Under the pieces are notes generated by a model. It was not told where the DNA came from. It was given only the letters and a program-made list of their open reading frames with translations, and did no database searches. A DNA stretch of 64,000 nt from an uncultured Prevotella sp. GTDB taxonomy: Bacteria; Bacteroidota; Bacteroidia; Bacteroidales; Bacteroidaceae. The stretch spans positions 1 to 64,000 of the forward strand of contig ONBG01000002.1 of the NCBI GenBank assembly GCA_900316015.1. Direction: 5' to 3'. Below, piece after piece: positions 16,101 to 23,847 of the stretch (positions within the stretch are counted from its first letter, which is position 1; every line of letters begins with the position of its first letter). Both the position numbers and the translations under genes were made by a program.

Positions 16101-17208
16101 GACAGCCGTTGTTACCGTCACTGCCTCGCAGACAGAATCAGAGAGTTTAGAAAACCATGGCAGTGCCTTGGACCGTAGTGCTTACCGGATCGTCAATGTC
16201 AGTGACGAAGAAACCCTCTCTGAATACAGTCCGGTAGAAAAGGCCTTTGATGAAGACCCCAGTACATTCTGGCATACTGCTTATCATGATGGAGAAAAGC
16301 CCTACCCCCACTCCGTCACGATTGACAAGACAACCAATGACGTGATCGAGGGTATGCAACTTTACTTTGCACGTGAGAGTTCTTACCGCGCGGTCTCTGC
16401 AAAGATCGAGCAGAGTGCAGACAACATCAAGTGGGAGACCTTGGATGAGGAGCATACCTTCCTTGACATGGAGCGTCCGGTCCTTGTATTCAAAAAGCCC
16501 TGCACCCAACGCTACTTGCGCATCACGTTCCTGAAAGGAGCTACGAATGGCAATTTAATGGCCATCAACGACATTTCATTCTACGGGAAGAAAGAAGAGC
16601 TGTCAGGGAAGGCACCCGTCACGCTTCATTATGAGAGCGTTTCCGACGAAGAGACGAATGGAGAAACAGCACCGGGACGATATGCAGTCGACAATGATGT
16701 CACTACATTCTGGCATTCCCACTATTCATCTTCCGTCATAGGCTATCCACACAGCATCACGCTGAGCCAGCCTACGGGCTCACGCATTGATGCCCTGACC
16801 TTGGTTCAGCGTGACCATGGAGCCACCTCATCCTATTATGACGCGGCGAACATGGTGATCTATGCTGGAGATGACAAGGCACACCTGGACAGTATAGAGA
16901 CCATCCGGATACCCTTCTATGTAGAGAGCACCGTGAGGTTGCCCGTTCCCATCAATAAGAAATACTTCCAACTGAAGTTTACGGGATCACAATATGGCAG
17001 CACGAAGTGGTTAGCGATCTGCGAGATCAAAGCTTACCAGCTCTCCGGTGAGGAGACAGGCATCCAAGAGATCCGAGAGACGATGCAAAAGGAGGGCGGA
17101 GCCCATGAAAAGATCTACGACCTCATGGGACGATTCGTAGGAAAGGATCCCAAAGTCCTGCCTCCTGGCATCTATATCCGCAATGGAAAGAAGTTCATGA
17201 TCAGATAA
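13177..17208 (+). CDS. Secreted papain-like (C1) cysteine protease with LamG, PKD, discoidin and sorting domains
   Basis: Modular extracellular protease, about 1343 residues. The start at 13177 is chosen because MKKLLLLSACLIFGIG is the signal peptide; an in-frame ATG exists at 13102. Catalytic residues are Cys86 in GGSCGAS, His270 in VDHAITLVGYDD and Asn310 in VANSWGTGWG. After the catalytic domain come an Fn3-like segment, a LamG domain (FTLELWLKP ... GTIDEVRVWDVARS), two PKD-like repeats and two F5/8 type C (discoidin) modules, each with a STFWH/TTFWH motif. The C-terminus (IYDLMGRFV, then LPPGIYIRNGKKFMIR) resembles type IX secretion sorting domains. It probably binds glycans and cleaves host or dietary protein at the cell surface. 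Confidence 0.9.
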   Translation: MKKLLLLSACLIFGIGTKAQIFTDVNRNLYRDYQPFFQPDPRLMQHPTSPKQAKGKAKSAKGLPDHVNNGAALWFPPIFNQVGGSCGASSRIGYMMTYEWNAFHGSNASQLENRFPPHFEYPFSYNGLSKDQMAIYVGYPDGTHYGGSDVSSTYGAYETTSNDAGWMQGYDNWYNAMLHRIIAAANFPKSSLTEEGAEAIKWWLFNHNGDASWPVIEDDNGQHIVGGICGLGCGIAHSATSKIGSTATNNKLGVVGKVYLSHWNTGSVDHAITLVGYDDRIEFDLDGNGTYGESNNQLGQNEKGAWIVANSWGTGWGNKGFFYVPYAMAGGLSKQVTTKEGKTAYQDKAGGWYPEIYYLRQNYKPTRTMKVTMQYSKRSEISVVAGASQDTTSTRPEKEYVFRYINYTGDGDGNGTDAETPLLGRWADGKMHTEPMEFGIDLTDLSQDFDVTKPIKYFLTIQSKSSADGIGKICTASVIDYLFDSLGTETPFSPKNVQIQNQGKSTVIAVVVGGEATNPPANLTKTGNTLSWDKPQGTAYQPTEYVIYQDGKEIARTTNTTYETTAEGTYTVKALYTISGAPHLSPASNRVATAQTAKSAYDQITQTFSNGGFRIPNITKSRHSQFTLELWLKPSSIKSWNQQIGGPWGSFLLHANSDGTMYFGWDTYNRKLTSAILHNGQWTHLAVVVDKNTATLYANGESQGSVTSSSYSGFPAFSNGLLIGYASGSNNGIFGTIDEVRVWDVARSAQEIKDNETRPIASPATTPGLLAYLKMNTITVDGAERLQDCAHGNHAIFINGNHSASTAETNTTLRHHDNIIASLKGASEALQGENIKYVLQGGLDVATFSWTATHATPASTQASEASFVFSKTGEQTVTLVVTSLDGVTSTLTQTVHVKEATATADFEITNTQPKCGERTSFLSKNRAPGCTYQWTMQGANVQTAITQNAAAAFSTTGDHDVTLTVTTPEGKKLTKTAVVTVTASQTESESLENHGSALDRSAYRIVNVSDEETLSEYSPVEKAFDEDPSTFWHTAYHDGEKPYPHSVTIDKTTNDVIEGMQLYFARESSYRAVSAKIEQSADNIKWETLDEEHTFLDMERPVLVFKKPCTQRYLRITFLKGATNGNLMAINDISFYGKKEELSGKAPVTLHYESVSDEETNGETAPGRYAVDNDVTTFWHSHYSSSVIGYPHSITLSQPTGSRIDALTLVQRDHGATSSYYDAANMVIYAGDDKAHLDSIETIRIPFYVESTVRLPVPINKKYFQLKFTGSQYGSTKWLAICEIKAYQLSGEETGIQEIRETMQKEGGAHEKIYDLMGRFVGKDPKVLPPGIYIRNGKKFMIR

Positions 17209-17226
17209 CCTACGATGCCATACGAC

Positions 17227-17277
17227 AAGAAAGGCGTGCCGGTTCAGTTTTCCAACTTGAACGGTACGCCTTTCTTT
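17227..17277 (+). terminator. Strong hairpin terminator after the protease gene
   Basis: AAGAAAGGCGT (17227-17237) pairs with ACGCCTTTCTT further right and the stem continues through CCG/CGG and TTCA/TGAA with small bulges; a T-rich run follows. It lies between convergent genes and could serve both. Confidence 0.8.
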
Positions 17278-17305
17278 TGATTCGTAAACGAGGGAGGTCT
17301 TCAGT

Positions 17306-18856
17306 TTATTGCGCATACATCCTATCCTCAAAGGCAGCCAAAGCAGCCTTCGCCCCTTCGCCCATGGCGATCATGATCTGTTTGAAAGGAATGGTAGAGA
17401 CATCCCCGGCGGCATAGACTCCCGGGATATTCGTGCGGTTATGCCCATCGATCTCAATCTCTCCGCGTGCGTTCGTCGCCACTGTTCCCTTGACAAGGTC
17501 AGAGTTAGGCTGAAGCCCGATCTGAAGGAACACGCCATCCACTGGTAACGCCATCTCCTCTCCTGTCTGCCGATCCTTCACCATGATGCCCGTCAGTCGT
17601 GTGCCATCACCTTGCAACTCCGATGTTTGTTTCTCATAAAAGATATCCACGTTAGGCAGGCTCTTCAATTTTTCCTGAAGCACGGCATCAGCTTTCATCT
17701 GGCGAGAGTATTCGATGACAGAGACATGGTGGCAAATACCTGCCAAGTCGATGGCAGCCTCAACGCCACTATTGCCACCGCCGATCACTGCCACATCCTT
17801 CCCTTTATAGAAAGGTCCGTCGCAATGCGGGCAGAAATGAATGCCATGCCCCACATAGCGGTCTTCGTTCTCCAAACCCAGTCGGCGCCATTTCGCACCT
17901 GTGGCGAGGATCACCTGCGGGGCACGAAACTGTTCCCCACCTTCTACAGTAATCGTCTTGACCTTACCGTCAAGGTCAGCATGCAGGAAGGTACGATTGA
18001 CGAAGACCTCAATGTCATTGCACTCCAACTGTTGAAAAAGGTCGGCTGCCAATTGTGTGCCCAAGGTACGTGGAACTGAGATGATATTCTCGATAGCAGT
18101 CGTGTCGTTCACCTGTCCACCGATTCTCTGTGCCACGACAGCCACTTTCAATCCTTTGCGGGCAGAGAACACGGCAGAAGCAACACCTGCAGGTCCGCCT
18201 CCCAAGACGATTTGGTCAAAGTCATAGAGAAGATCGTGCCCGTCTGCCTGGTTGGAAGTGCCCATCAGGTTCTCTAACTTCCCTAACAGCTCACCGAGAT
18301 CCCCTCTACCTACATGAAAGGGTTTGCCATTAGCATAAACGGAAGGCACCGCCTGAATGCCCAGCCTGTCCACCTCCTCTTGGAAAAGAGAACCATCTAC
18401 CATCTCATGGCTGATCCCTTCATGGAGAAGTGCCATCACATTCAGGGCCTGAACTACATCCGGGCAATTCGTACAAGTAAGGGAAACATAAGTAGACAGC
18501 TTCACCTCACCCTTTAAATTCTGGATACGGCGTCGTAAAGCCTCGTCTGGAAGGTTACGACCCTTCCCGTCTGCATTCAGCAAAGCCAAGAGCAATGATG
18601 TAAACTCATGGCCATTAGGAATACCCCGGAAGGCAATACCGGTATCCTTCCCATCCCTAATGAGCCGGAAGGAAAAAGCCTCACCCTGCTCGTATTCAAC
18701 GTTGATGTACTTGGAGCAAGAAGCGACCTCCTCTACGAACTGGCTAAACGTATCCGCGTGGACATACTCCCTGTCACGAGTGACCAGCAATGTGAGGGGC
18801 GTGTTGATCCCTTCTAACACGCCCCTTACCTGTTTGAGTGTTTCCTGATCCAACAT
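17306..18856 (-). CDS. ahpF: Alkyl hydroperoxide reductase subunit F
   Basis: Flavoenzyme that passes NADH electrons to AhpC, 516 residues, normal length. The N-terminal tandem thioredoxin-fold domain has the CTNC redox pair (in SLTCTNCPDV). The FAD domain begins with LGGGPAGVASAVFSARKG. The thioredoxin-reductase-type disulfide is CPHC in HFCPHCDGPF, followed by the NAD(P)-binding AVIGGGNSGVEAA. The C-terminal FAD motif is GVYAAGDVS. It starts 4 bp after the ahpC stop and must be cotranscribed with it. The OxyR-like site upstream of ahpC would control both. Confidence 0.97.
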   Translation of the reverse strand: MLDQETLKQVRGVLEGINTPLTLLVTRDREYVHADTFSQFVEEVASCSKYINVEYEQGEAFSFRLIRDGKDTGIAFRGIPNGHEFTSLLLALLNADGKGRNLPDEALRRRIQNLKGEVKLSTYVSLTCTNCPDVVQALNVMALLHEGISHEMVDGSLFQEEVDRLGIQAVPSVYANGKPFHVGRGDLGELLGKLENLMGTSNQADGHDLLYDFDQIVLGGGPAGVASAVFSARKGLKVAVVAQRIGGQVNDTTAIENIISVPRTLGTQLAADLFQQLECNDIEVFVNRTFLHADLDGKVKTITVEGGEQFRAPQVILATGAKWRRLGLENEDRYVGHGIHFCPHCDGPFYKGKDVAVIGGGNSGVEAAIDLAGICHHVSVIEYSRQMKADAVLQEKLKSLPNVDIFYEKQTSELQGDGTRLTGIMVKDRQTGEEMALPVDGVFLQIGLQPNSDLVKGTVATNARGEIEIDGHNRTNIPGVYAAGDVSTIPFKQIMIAMGEGAKAALAAFEDRMYAQ

Positions 18857-18860
18857 AGGC

Positions 18861-19427
18861 TTAGAGTTTTCCTACAAGATCGATACTCGGTTTCAGTGTC
18901 TCTGCACCCTCATTCCATTTCGCAGGGCATACCTCACCATCGTGCGAAGCCACATATTGCGCAGCCTTCACCTTACGAACAAGTTCGTCTGCATTACGAC
19001 CAATACTGTTATCCTGGATCTCGCACAACTTAATGAGACCCTGAGGATCTACCAAGAACGTACCGCGGTAAGCCACACCTTCATCCTCCTTATACACGCC
19101 GAAACCACGGGAGAGGACCGCAATAGGGTCAGCGAGCATCGCATATTTCAATTTCGCAATACGCTCTGAAGTGTCATGCCATGCTTTGTGAACGAAATGA
19201 GTGTCCGTGCTGACAGAGAACACCTCTACGCCCATTGCCTTTAACTCATCGTATTTCTCGGAGAGATCCTCTAATTCCGTTGGGCAAACAAAAGTGAAGT
19301 CAGCTGGATAGAAGAAGAATATAGCCCATTTACCTTCGATGTCCTGGTTGGATACAGTCTTGAAACTACCGTTCTGGAAAGCCTGAACGGAGAACTCTGG
19401 TACGTGCTGATTGATAATCGTTTGCAT
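18861..19427 (-). CDS. ahpC: Alkyl hydroperoxide reductase subunit C (2-Cys peroxiredoxin)
   Basis: Cytoplasmic peroxiredoxin that reduces hydrogen peroxide and organic peroxides, recycled by AhpF. It has 188 residues, the standard length for AhpC1-type enzymes. Peroxidatic Cys48 lies in PADFTFVCPTE and resolving Cys167 in GEVCPAKW. First gene of the ahpCF operon. A consensus promoter and an OxyR-like operator lie directly upstream, so peroxide induction is expected. Confidence 0.98.
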   Translation of the reverse strand: MQTIINQHVPEFSVQAFQNGSFKTVSNQDIEGKWAIFFFYPADFTFVCPTELEDLSEKYDELKAMGVEVFSVSTDTHFVHKAWHDTSERIAKLKYAMLADPIAVLSRGFGVYKEDEGVAYRGTFLVDPQGLIKLCEIQDNSIGRNADELVRKVKAAQYVASHDGEVCPAKWNEGAETLKPSIDLVGKL

Positions 19428-19471
19428 ATTGATTTCTATTTTAATTGTGAATAATGTTATTTTTTACGCTG

Positions 19472-19502
19472 CAAAGGTAGGAATCTTCCCTCTTCCCCAC
19501 AA
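19472..19502 (-). promoter_or_regulatory. Predicted ahpCF promoter
   Basis: Reading leftwards, TTG (19502-19500), a 20-bp spacer and TACCTTTG (19479-19472) match the consensus. The leader would be about 40 nt. Confidence 0.65.
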
Positions 19503-19537
19503 CAGATAAAATCTATCGTCCCATAGGAAAAATCTAT
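19502..19537. promoter_or_regulatory. OxyR-like operator upstream of ahpCF
   Basis: The sequence reads ACAG-N7-CTAT-N6-ATAG-N7-CTAT. The OxyR consensus is two ATAG-N7-CTAT units 7 bp apart; here one unit is perfect (19523-19537), the other has one mismatch, and the spacer is 6. The site abuts the -33 element, where an activator would contact RNA polymerase. OxyR control of ahpCF is established in Bacteroides. Confidence 0.65.
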
Positions 19538-19606
19538 ATTGAGGTTCAACAAATTGATATCCAATCCCTTAAAAAAAGGAAGGCAAGGCAAAACGAAAGC
19601 CATTTA

Positions 19607-19638
19607 TTTGGAAGAACGGAAACTTTTACGTACTTTTG
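19607..19638 (+). promoter_or_regulatory. Predicted promoter of the GH27 gene
   Basis: TTTG (19607-19610), a 20-bp spacer and TACTTTTG (19631-19638) fit the consensus closely. The leader would be about 70 nt. It is divergent from ahpC. Confidence 0.7.
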
Positions 19639-19711
19639 TGGCAACAACTACTTCCTCCATGGGGAGGATCCTTATTCCTAATGATTAGATATCAATCAAT
19701 TTCAAGCAAAT

Positions 19712-21310
19712 ATGAAAAAGAGCCTAACCATACTTGGATTCTGCATCATGACCGCTATTCCAAGTTCAGCCGACAACAATCCCATGATGGGATGGAGTTC
19801 ATGGAACGCATTTCGGGTAAACATCAGTGAGCAAGTGATTAAAAGGCAGGCGTTTCTGTTAGACAGCCTGGGCTTAAAAGCAGTAGGATACCAGTATGTA
19901 AACATCGATGATGGATTCTTCGGATACAGAGACCCAACGCATGGCATTATTCCCAACACTTCTCGATTTCCACATGGATTGCGCATTGTGACCGACTATA
20001 TCCATTCCTTGGGTCTAAAGGCAGGCATCTATTCTGATGCCGGAACACGGACCTGCGGTTCGATTTGGGACCATGATGAGAATGGACTGACAGCAGGGCT
20101 CTATGGCCATGAAGAAAGTGACAGCAAGGTATTCTTCCGCGATTGGAACTTCGACTTCATCAAAGTCGATTTCTGTGGAGGTCAAGACTTAGGATTAGAT
20201 GAAAGGGAAAGGTACAGCTCCATCTCCAAGTCTATCCATCAATATGGCAGACCAGATGTAAAATACAATATCTGCCGTTGGGCTTTTCCGGGTACATGGG
20301 CAGAGAAGGTAGCAGACTCCTGGCGTATCAGTGGTGACATCAATACCAATTGGAAATCATTGAAATATGTCATCGACAAGAACCTTTACCTGTCAGCCTT
20401 TGCAAGGAATGGCAAATACAACGACATGGACATGCTCATTGTGGGCATGAAAGGTCCACAAAGACTGCAAGGGACAGGACTTACCGACACAGAGGACGAG
20501 ACACATTTCGGAATATGGTGCATGATGAGCAGCCCCCTGTTGATTGGCTGCGACCTGAACAAGATCCAGCCTCAAAGCCTGGCTCTCCTAAAAAACACGG
20601 AACTGATTGCCATCAATCAAGATCCCTTGCATTTACAAGCGCGTGTCTACCAACACGAGGGTGACACCTATGTCCTTGCCAAAGACCTTCTCCAACCGCA
20701 GGGAACGACCAGGGCAGTGGCATTATATAACCCGTCGGACAAGCAGCAGACCTTCCGCGTAGCCCTGAGCACATTGGAATTAGCTGGGAAAACACAGGTC
20801 AGGGACCTACTCCGCCACCGGAATCTAAAGACGACCAAAGACAGCATCATCATAGAGGTAGCCCCGCATGGAAGCACTTTCCTCAAGCTCACAGCACGAA
20901 CACGGCTGGAGCCCACGCGCTATGAGGCAGAATGGGCATTCCTTCCTTTATATGATGATTTAGGCATCCGCAAGAAACAGATTATGGCTGCACCTATGGA
21001 AGGTGCCAGTGGAGGCATGGGAGTGATCCATATCGGGGGGACGAAAGACAATGTCATCCAATGGAATGATGTATACAGCAAGCAAGGTGGCAACTATCGC
21101 CTGACCATCTCCTATAGCAATGAGAAAGAAACCAGGACGATGTTCGTCTATGTAAATGGAGAAGAGATCAAGAGTATACCCTGTCAGCCTGTGAAAGGAA
21201 CCGCGCAACTCTCATTGGATATCAGACTAAAACAAGGATTCAACCAGATCAGTATCGGCAATCCCTATAATTGGTCACCAGACATTGACAAGATTGAGGT
21301 TCATCCTTAG
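19712..21310 (+). CDS. GH27 alpha-galactosidase with C-terminal carbohydrate-binding-like domain
   Basis: Exported glycosidase that removes terminal alpha-galactose (some GH27 members use alpha-N-acetylgalactosamine), 532 residues. The signal peptide ends near SSA. GH27 hallmarks follow: GWSSWN, YVNIDDGFF, PNTSRFPHGL and GLKAGIYSDAGTRTC. The predicted nucleophile is Asp153 in FIKVDFCGG and the acid/base Asp209 in SWRISGDI. After the barrel and a beta-domain, residues from about 405 form a CBM6/35-like module (YEAEWAFL, then GFNQISIGNP). It stands alone rather than inside a PUL. Confidence 0.93.
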   Translation: MKKSLTILGFCIMTAIPSSADNNPMMGWSSWNAFRVNISEQVIKRQAFLLDSLGLKAVGYQYVNIDDGFFGYRDPTHGIIPNTSRFPHGLRIVTDYIHSLGLKAGIYSDAGTRTCGSIWDHDENGLTAGLYGHEESDSKVFFRDWNFDFIKVDFCGGQDLGLDERERYSSISKSIHQYGRPDVKYNICRWAFPGTWAEKVADSWRISGDINTNWKSLKYVIDKNLYLSAFARNGKYNDMDMLIVGMKGPQRLQGTGLTDTEDETHFGIWCMMSSPLLIGCDLNKIQPQSLALLKNTELIAINQDPLHLQARVYQHEGDTYVLAKDLLQPQGTTRAVALYNPSDKQQTFRVALSTLELAGKTQVRDLLRHRNLKTTKDSIIIEVAPHGSTFLKLTARTRLEPTRYEAEWAFLPLYDDLGIRKKQIMAAPMEGASGGMGVIHIGGTKDNVIQWNDVYSKQGGNYRLTISYSNEKETRTMFVYVNGEEIKSIPCQPVKGTAQLSLDIRLKQGFNQISIGNPYNWSPDIDKIEVHP

Positions 21311-21320
21311 GGTTTTATGA

Positions 21321-21359
21321 AGAATGCCTATTATCGATTCAGGAGATAATAGGCATTCT
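21321..21359 (+). terminator. 15-bp perfect hairpin terminator after the GH27 gene
   Basis: The arms 21321-21335 and 21345-21359 (AGAATGCCTATTATC and its complement) pair perfectly around a 9-nt loop and are followed by CTTTTAGTTT. It overlaps the 3' end of the convergent aminopeptidase gene. Confidence 0.85.
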
Positions 21360-23838
21360 CTTTTAGTTTGTTCATCAACGCCGCGGGATAATCTGGATGA
21401 GAGCCGATCCATGCCCTGACGATGTCTTTCGCTTCCTGGCTTTTATGCCCCGACAACAAAGCCGATAGCCAATACCCAGGGAAGAAGATGTCACTGGTCT
21501 GCTGTATATCCTGAAGGGCATCCAATCCAGGCTTCAGATAAGCATTATTATCAGGTTCACGGATCGGACTGCATAAAAGTGCCAAGAGACTACGTGCCCA
21601 TGGCTCTACCCGCCGGTTTTCCTTTTGCAGAAGACCCAAGAACAACTGTTTCTGGACCTCCACGTCAGGATTGCAACCCCGTGATATATAATCAAATTCG
21701 CGCTGCTGATCCTCATTCTTCAGCCTTGCCCGCTGAACCTCTAAGATCTGTTTCCACTGGGAGGGCATCATGAGAGCCAAATGATAAGCCATGGCATTAT
21801 AGTCATTGACCGTCAACAACGAATCTTTCTGATTGCGCCAAATGCCATAGATACTATCCAAGACCTCTGGATCGACAGCGGTAGAACCCATATTACGCAA
21901 CATTTTCAAGCGGACTGACTTCAGCGGATGATCGTAGGCACAGTCCATCAAATAGACTTCCGCATCCCTCTGGGCAGCCCCATCCAGATCAAACCTTACC
22001 TGCATCAGGTAATCAATGCAAGTAGAAGCGATCAGGTCATTCCGTTCTTGCCGAAGTCCATCCATCAAGTCATGGAACGTTTCTTTTGCCGATAACTTAT
22101 GAGCCAGATAATTCTCATAGATATTCATCATAGCAGCGAAGCGATTCGTTTCCGGAAGATGATACCAATCATGGAAAGCATCCTTCTGTTCAGGCTCCGT
22201 CATCAAGAAACGCCCATACCCAGAACCATCGTAATTCAAGTATAATTGTTGCGGATACATCGCAAAAGGAAGTTCCTCATGAGCCTGTTCCACCTGATCC
22301 GTCAGTTCCGCTAATACCCCATGATTCACACATCCTATTTTAAACTCTTGTCTCCAAACTAACCCACGATGGAAGGGATCCGACTGATCAACAAGAATCT
22401 TGCCATCTTTATAACGGCAAGAAATTGTAGGCATTCCTTTCTCTTTCACCCATACATGGCTGAAATTCTTGAGGTCTGCATCCGGTCGGATGGAATCCAA
22501 GATTGCAATCAAGTCATCCCATGTTGCATTCGAATAGCGATAACGCCGAAGATAGGTCTGGAGACCCTTTTGAAAAGCTTCTGCCCCCATTTGCTGTTCC
22601 AATTTCCGCATCATGACAGGAGCCTTATCATAAATAATATTCCCATAAAGAAGACCTGCATTGTTCAGGTTATCCAAGGGTTGCTGTATTGGATGTGTCC
22701 CCTCCGTCCTGTCCGTTGCCAAGGCCCGTGTCTGATAGACCTTCAGAAAGTTCAGGTCGTGATTGACCTGGGGGAATTGTTCCTTGCTGATCTTGTCTGC
22801 CAATAAATTCGCAAAGACCTCTTTCGTCCAAACGTCGTTAAACCAACGCATCGTCACTAAGTCGCCAAACCACATGTGGGTCGTTTCATGCGCAATCAAC
22901 TCCAGACGATTCAGCTCCTCATCCGGTGTCGGGTCTTTCCCCAAGAAAATGCTCTTATCCCGAAACTGAATAGCCCCAGGATGTTCCATACCACCGAACT
23001 GATACCCCGGCAATATCACGAAGCCATATTTCTTGAAAGGATAGGCGATCCCCGTATATTTCTCCAGCCAATCCAAGGATAGGGCAATCTCATCAAACAC
23101 CTGATCCATCTGGGTGACCTTCAAGGAATCCGTCTCGCGAAACAAAGCTTCCAACTGTCGTCCATTCCGTTCAGCCACCTGATGTTGGAACCTCCCAGCC
23201 GTAAACGAGAACAAGTACGTGGGAAGGAGATCACTCTCTTCGAATCTCACCCGCTTCAACGGGGCTGGCAGTTGCTTCTCTTTCTTGCTTTTCTGATGCA
23301 GGATAGGAGCATTGCTGATCGCTATCCAATCAGATGGCATCGTCAAGGACAACGTAAACCGAGCCTTCAGGTCAGGCTGGTCAAAGCAAGCAAAGACGCT
23401 CCGGGCATGGGCAGGCACGAAAAGCGTATAGAGATAATCCACATTCCGATTTAAAGACTGGTCGGCAGAAATACCGGATAACCTGACCACATTCCTGCCC
23501 TTTCTCAAAAAACGTTTCGGAAGGACAACATGCTCATGGTTAACAGACAAAGGGTATTTCTTTCCATTTACCTTCCCCACCGGGTCCAAGCCTTTCCCTT
23601 GGAAATCCATCTGCAAGTCATCATCCCCCTGATAGTCAAAGATGATCGTCTCTTCAAACGTCACATCCCCGGAACGACCGTCAGGGATAGAGAAGGCTAT
23701 TTCATACCGAATGCCTGAAAGATGAGTCGCACGGTACTGAGCCAGTTCCCATGAGACGCCATCCTCCACACTCATAGCCATCCCTCTCCATGCCCACAGA
23801 AGGAAGAGGGACACGATCACGATCCTCCAAACTTTCAT
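21331..23838 (-). CDS. M1-family zinc aminopeptidase
   Basis: Exported metallo-aminopeptidase, 835 residues, of the aminopeptidase N family. The signal sequence is at residues 1-22. The substrate-binding motif is GGMEH (282-286, family GxMEN). The zinc site is HETTH (317-321) with Glu340 exactly 18 residues after the second His, matching HExxHx18E. It trims amino acids from peptides in the periplasm or at the surface. The 3' end is covered by the terminator of the convergent GH27 gene. It is 9 bp downstream of the helicase gene on the same strand and may be cotranscribed. Confidence 0.95.
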   Translation of the reverse strand: MKVWRIVIVSLFLLWAWRGMAMSVEDGVSWELAQYRATHLSGIRYEIAFSIPDGRSGDVTFEETIIFDYQGDDDLQMDFQGKGLDPVGKVNGKKYPLSVNHEHVVLPKRFLRKGRNVVRLSGISADQSLNRNVDYLYTLFVPAHARSVFACFDQPDLKARFTLSLTMPSDWIAISNAPILHQKSKKEKQLPAPLKRVRFEESDLLPTYLFSFTAGRFQHQVAERNGRQLEALFRETDSLKVTQMDQVFDEIALSLDWLEKYTGIAYPFKKYGFVILPGYQFGGMEHPGAIQFRDKSIFLGKDPTPDEELNRLELIAHETTHMWFGDLVTMRWFNDVWTKEVFANLLADKISKEQFPQVNHDLNFLKVYQTRALATDRTEGTHPIQQPLDNLNNAGLLYGNIIYDKAPVMMRKLEQQMGAEAFQKGLQTYLRRYRYSNATWDDLIAILDSIRPDADLKNFSHVWVKEKGMPTISCRYKDGKILVDQSDPFHRGLVWRQEFKIGCVNHGVLAELTDQVEQAHEELPFAMYPQQLYLNYDGSGYGRFLMTEPEQKDAFHDWYHLPETNRFAAMMNIYENYLAHKLSAKETFHDLMDGLRQERNDLIASTCIDYLMQVRFDLDGAAQRDAEVYLMDCAYDHPLKSVRLKMLRNMGSTAVDPEVLDSIYGIWRNQKDSLLTVNDYNAMAYHLALMMPSQWKQILEVQRARLKNEDQQREFDYISRGCNPDVEVQKQLFLGLLQKENRRVEPWARSLLALLCSPIREPDNNAYLKPGLDALQDIQQTSDIFFPGYWLSALLSGHKSQEAKDIVRAWIGSHPDYPAALMNKLKENAYYLLNR

Positions 23839-23847
23839 CCTTTTAGC

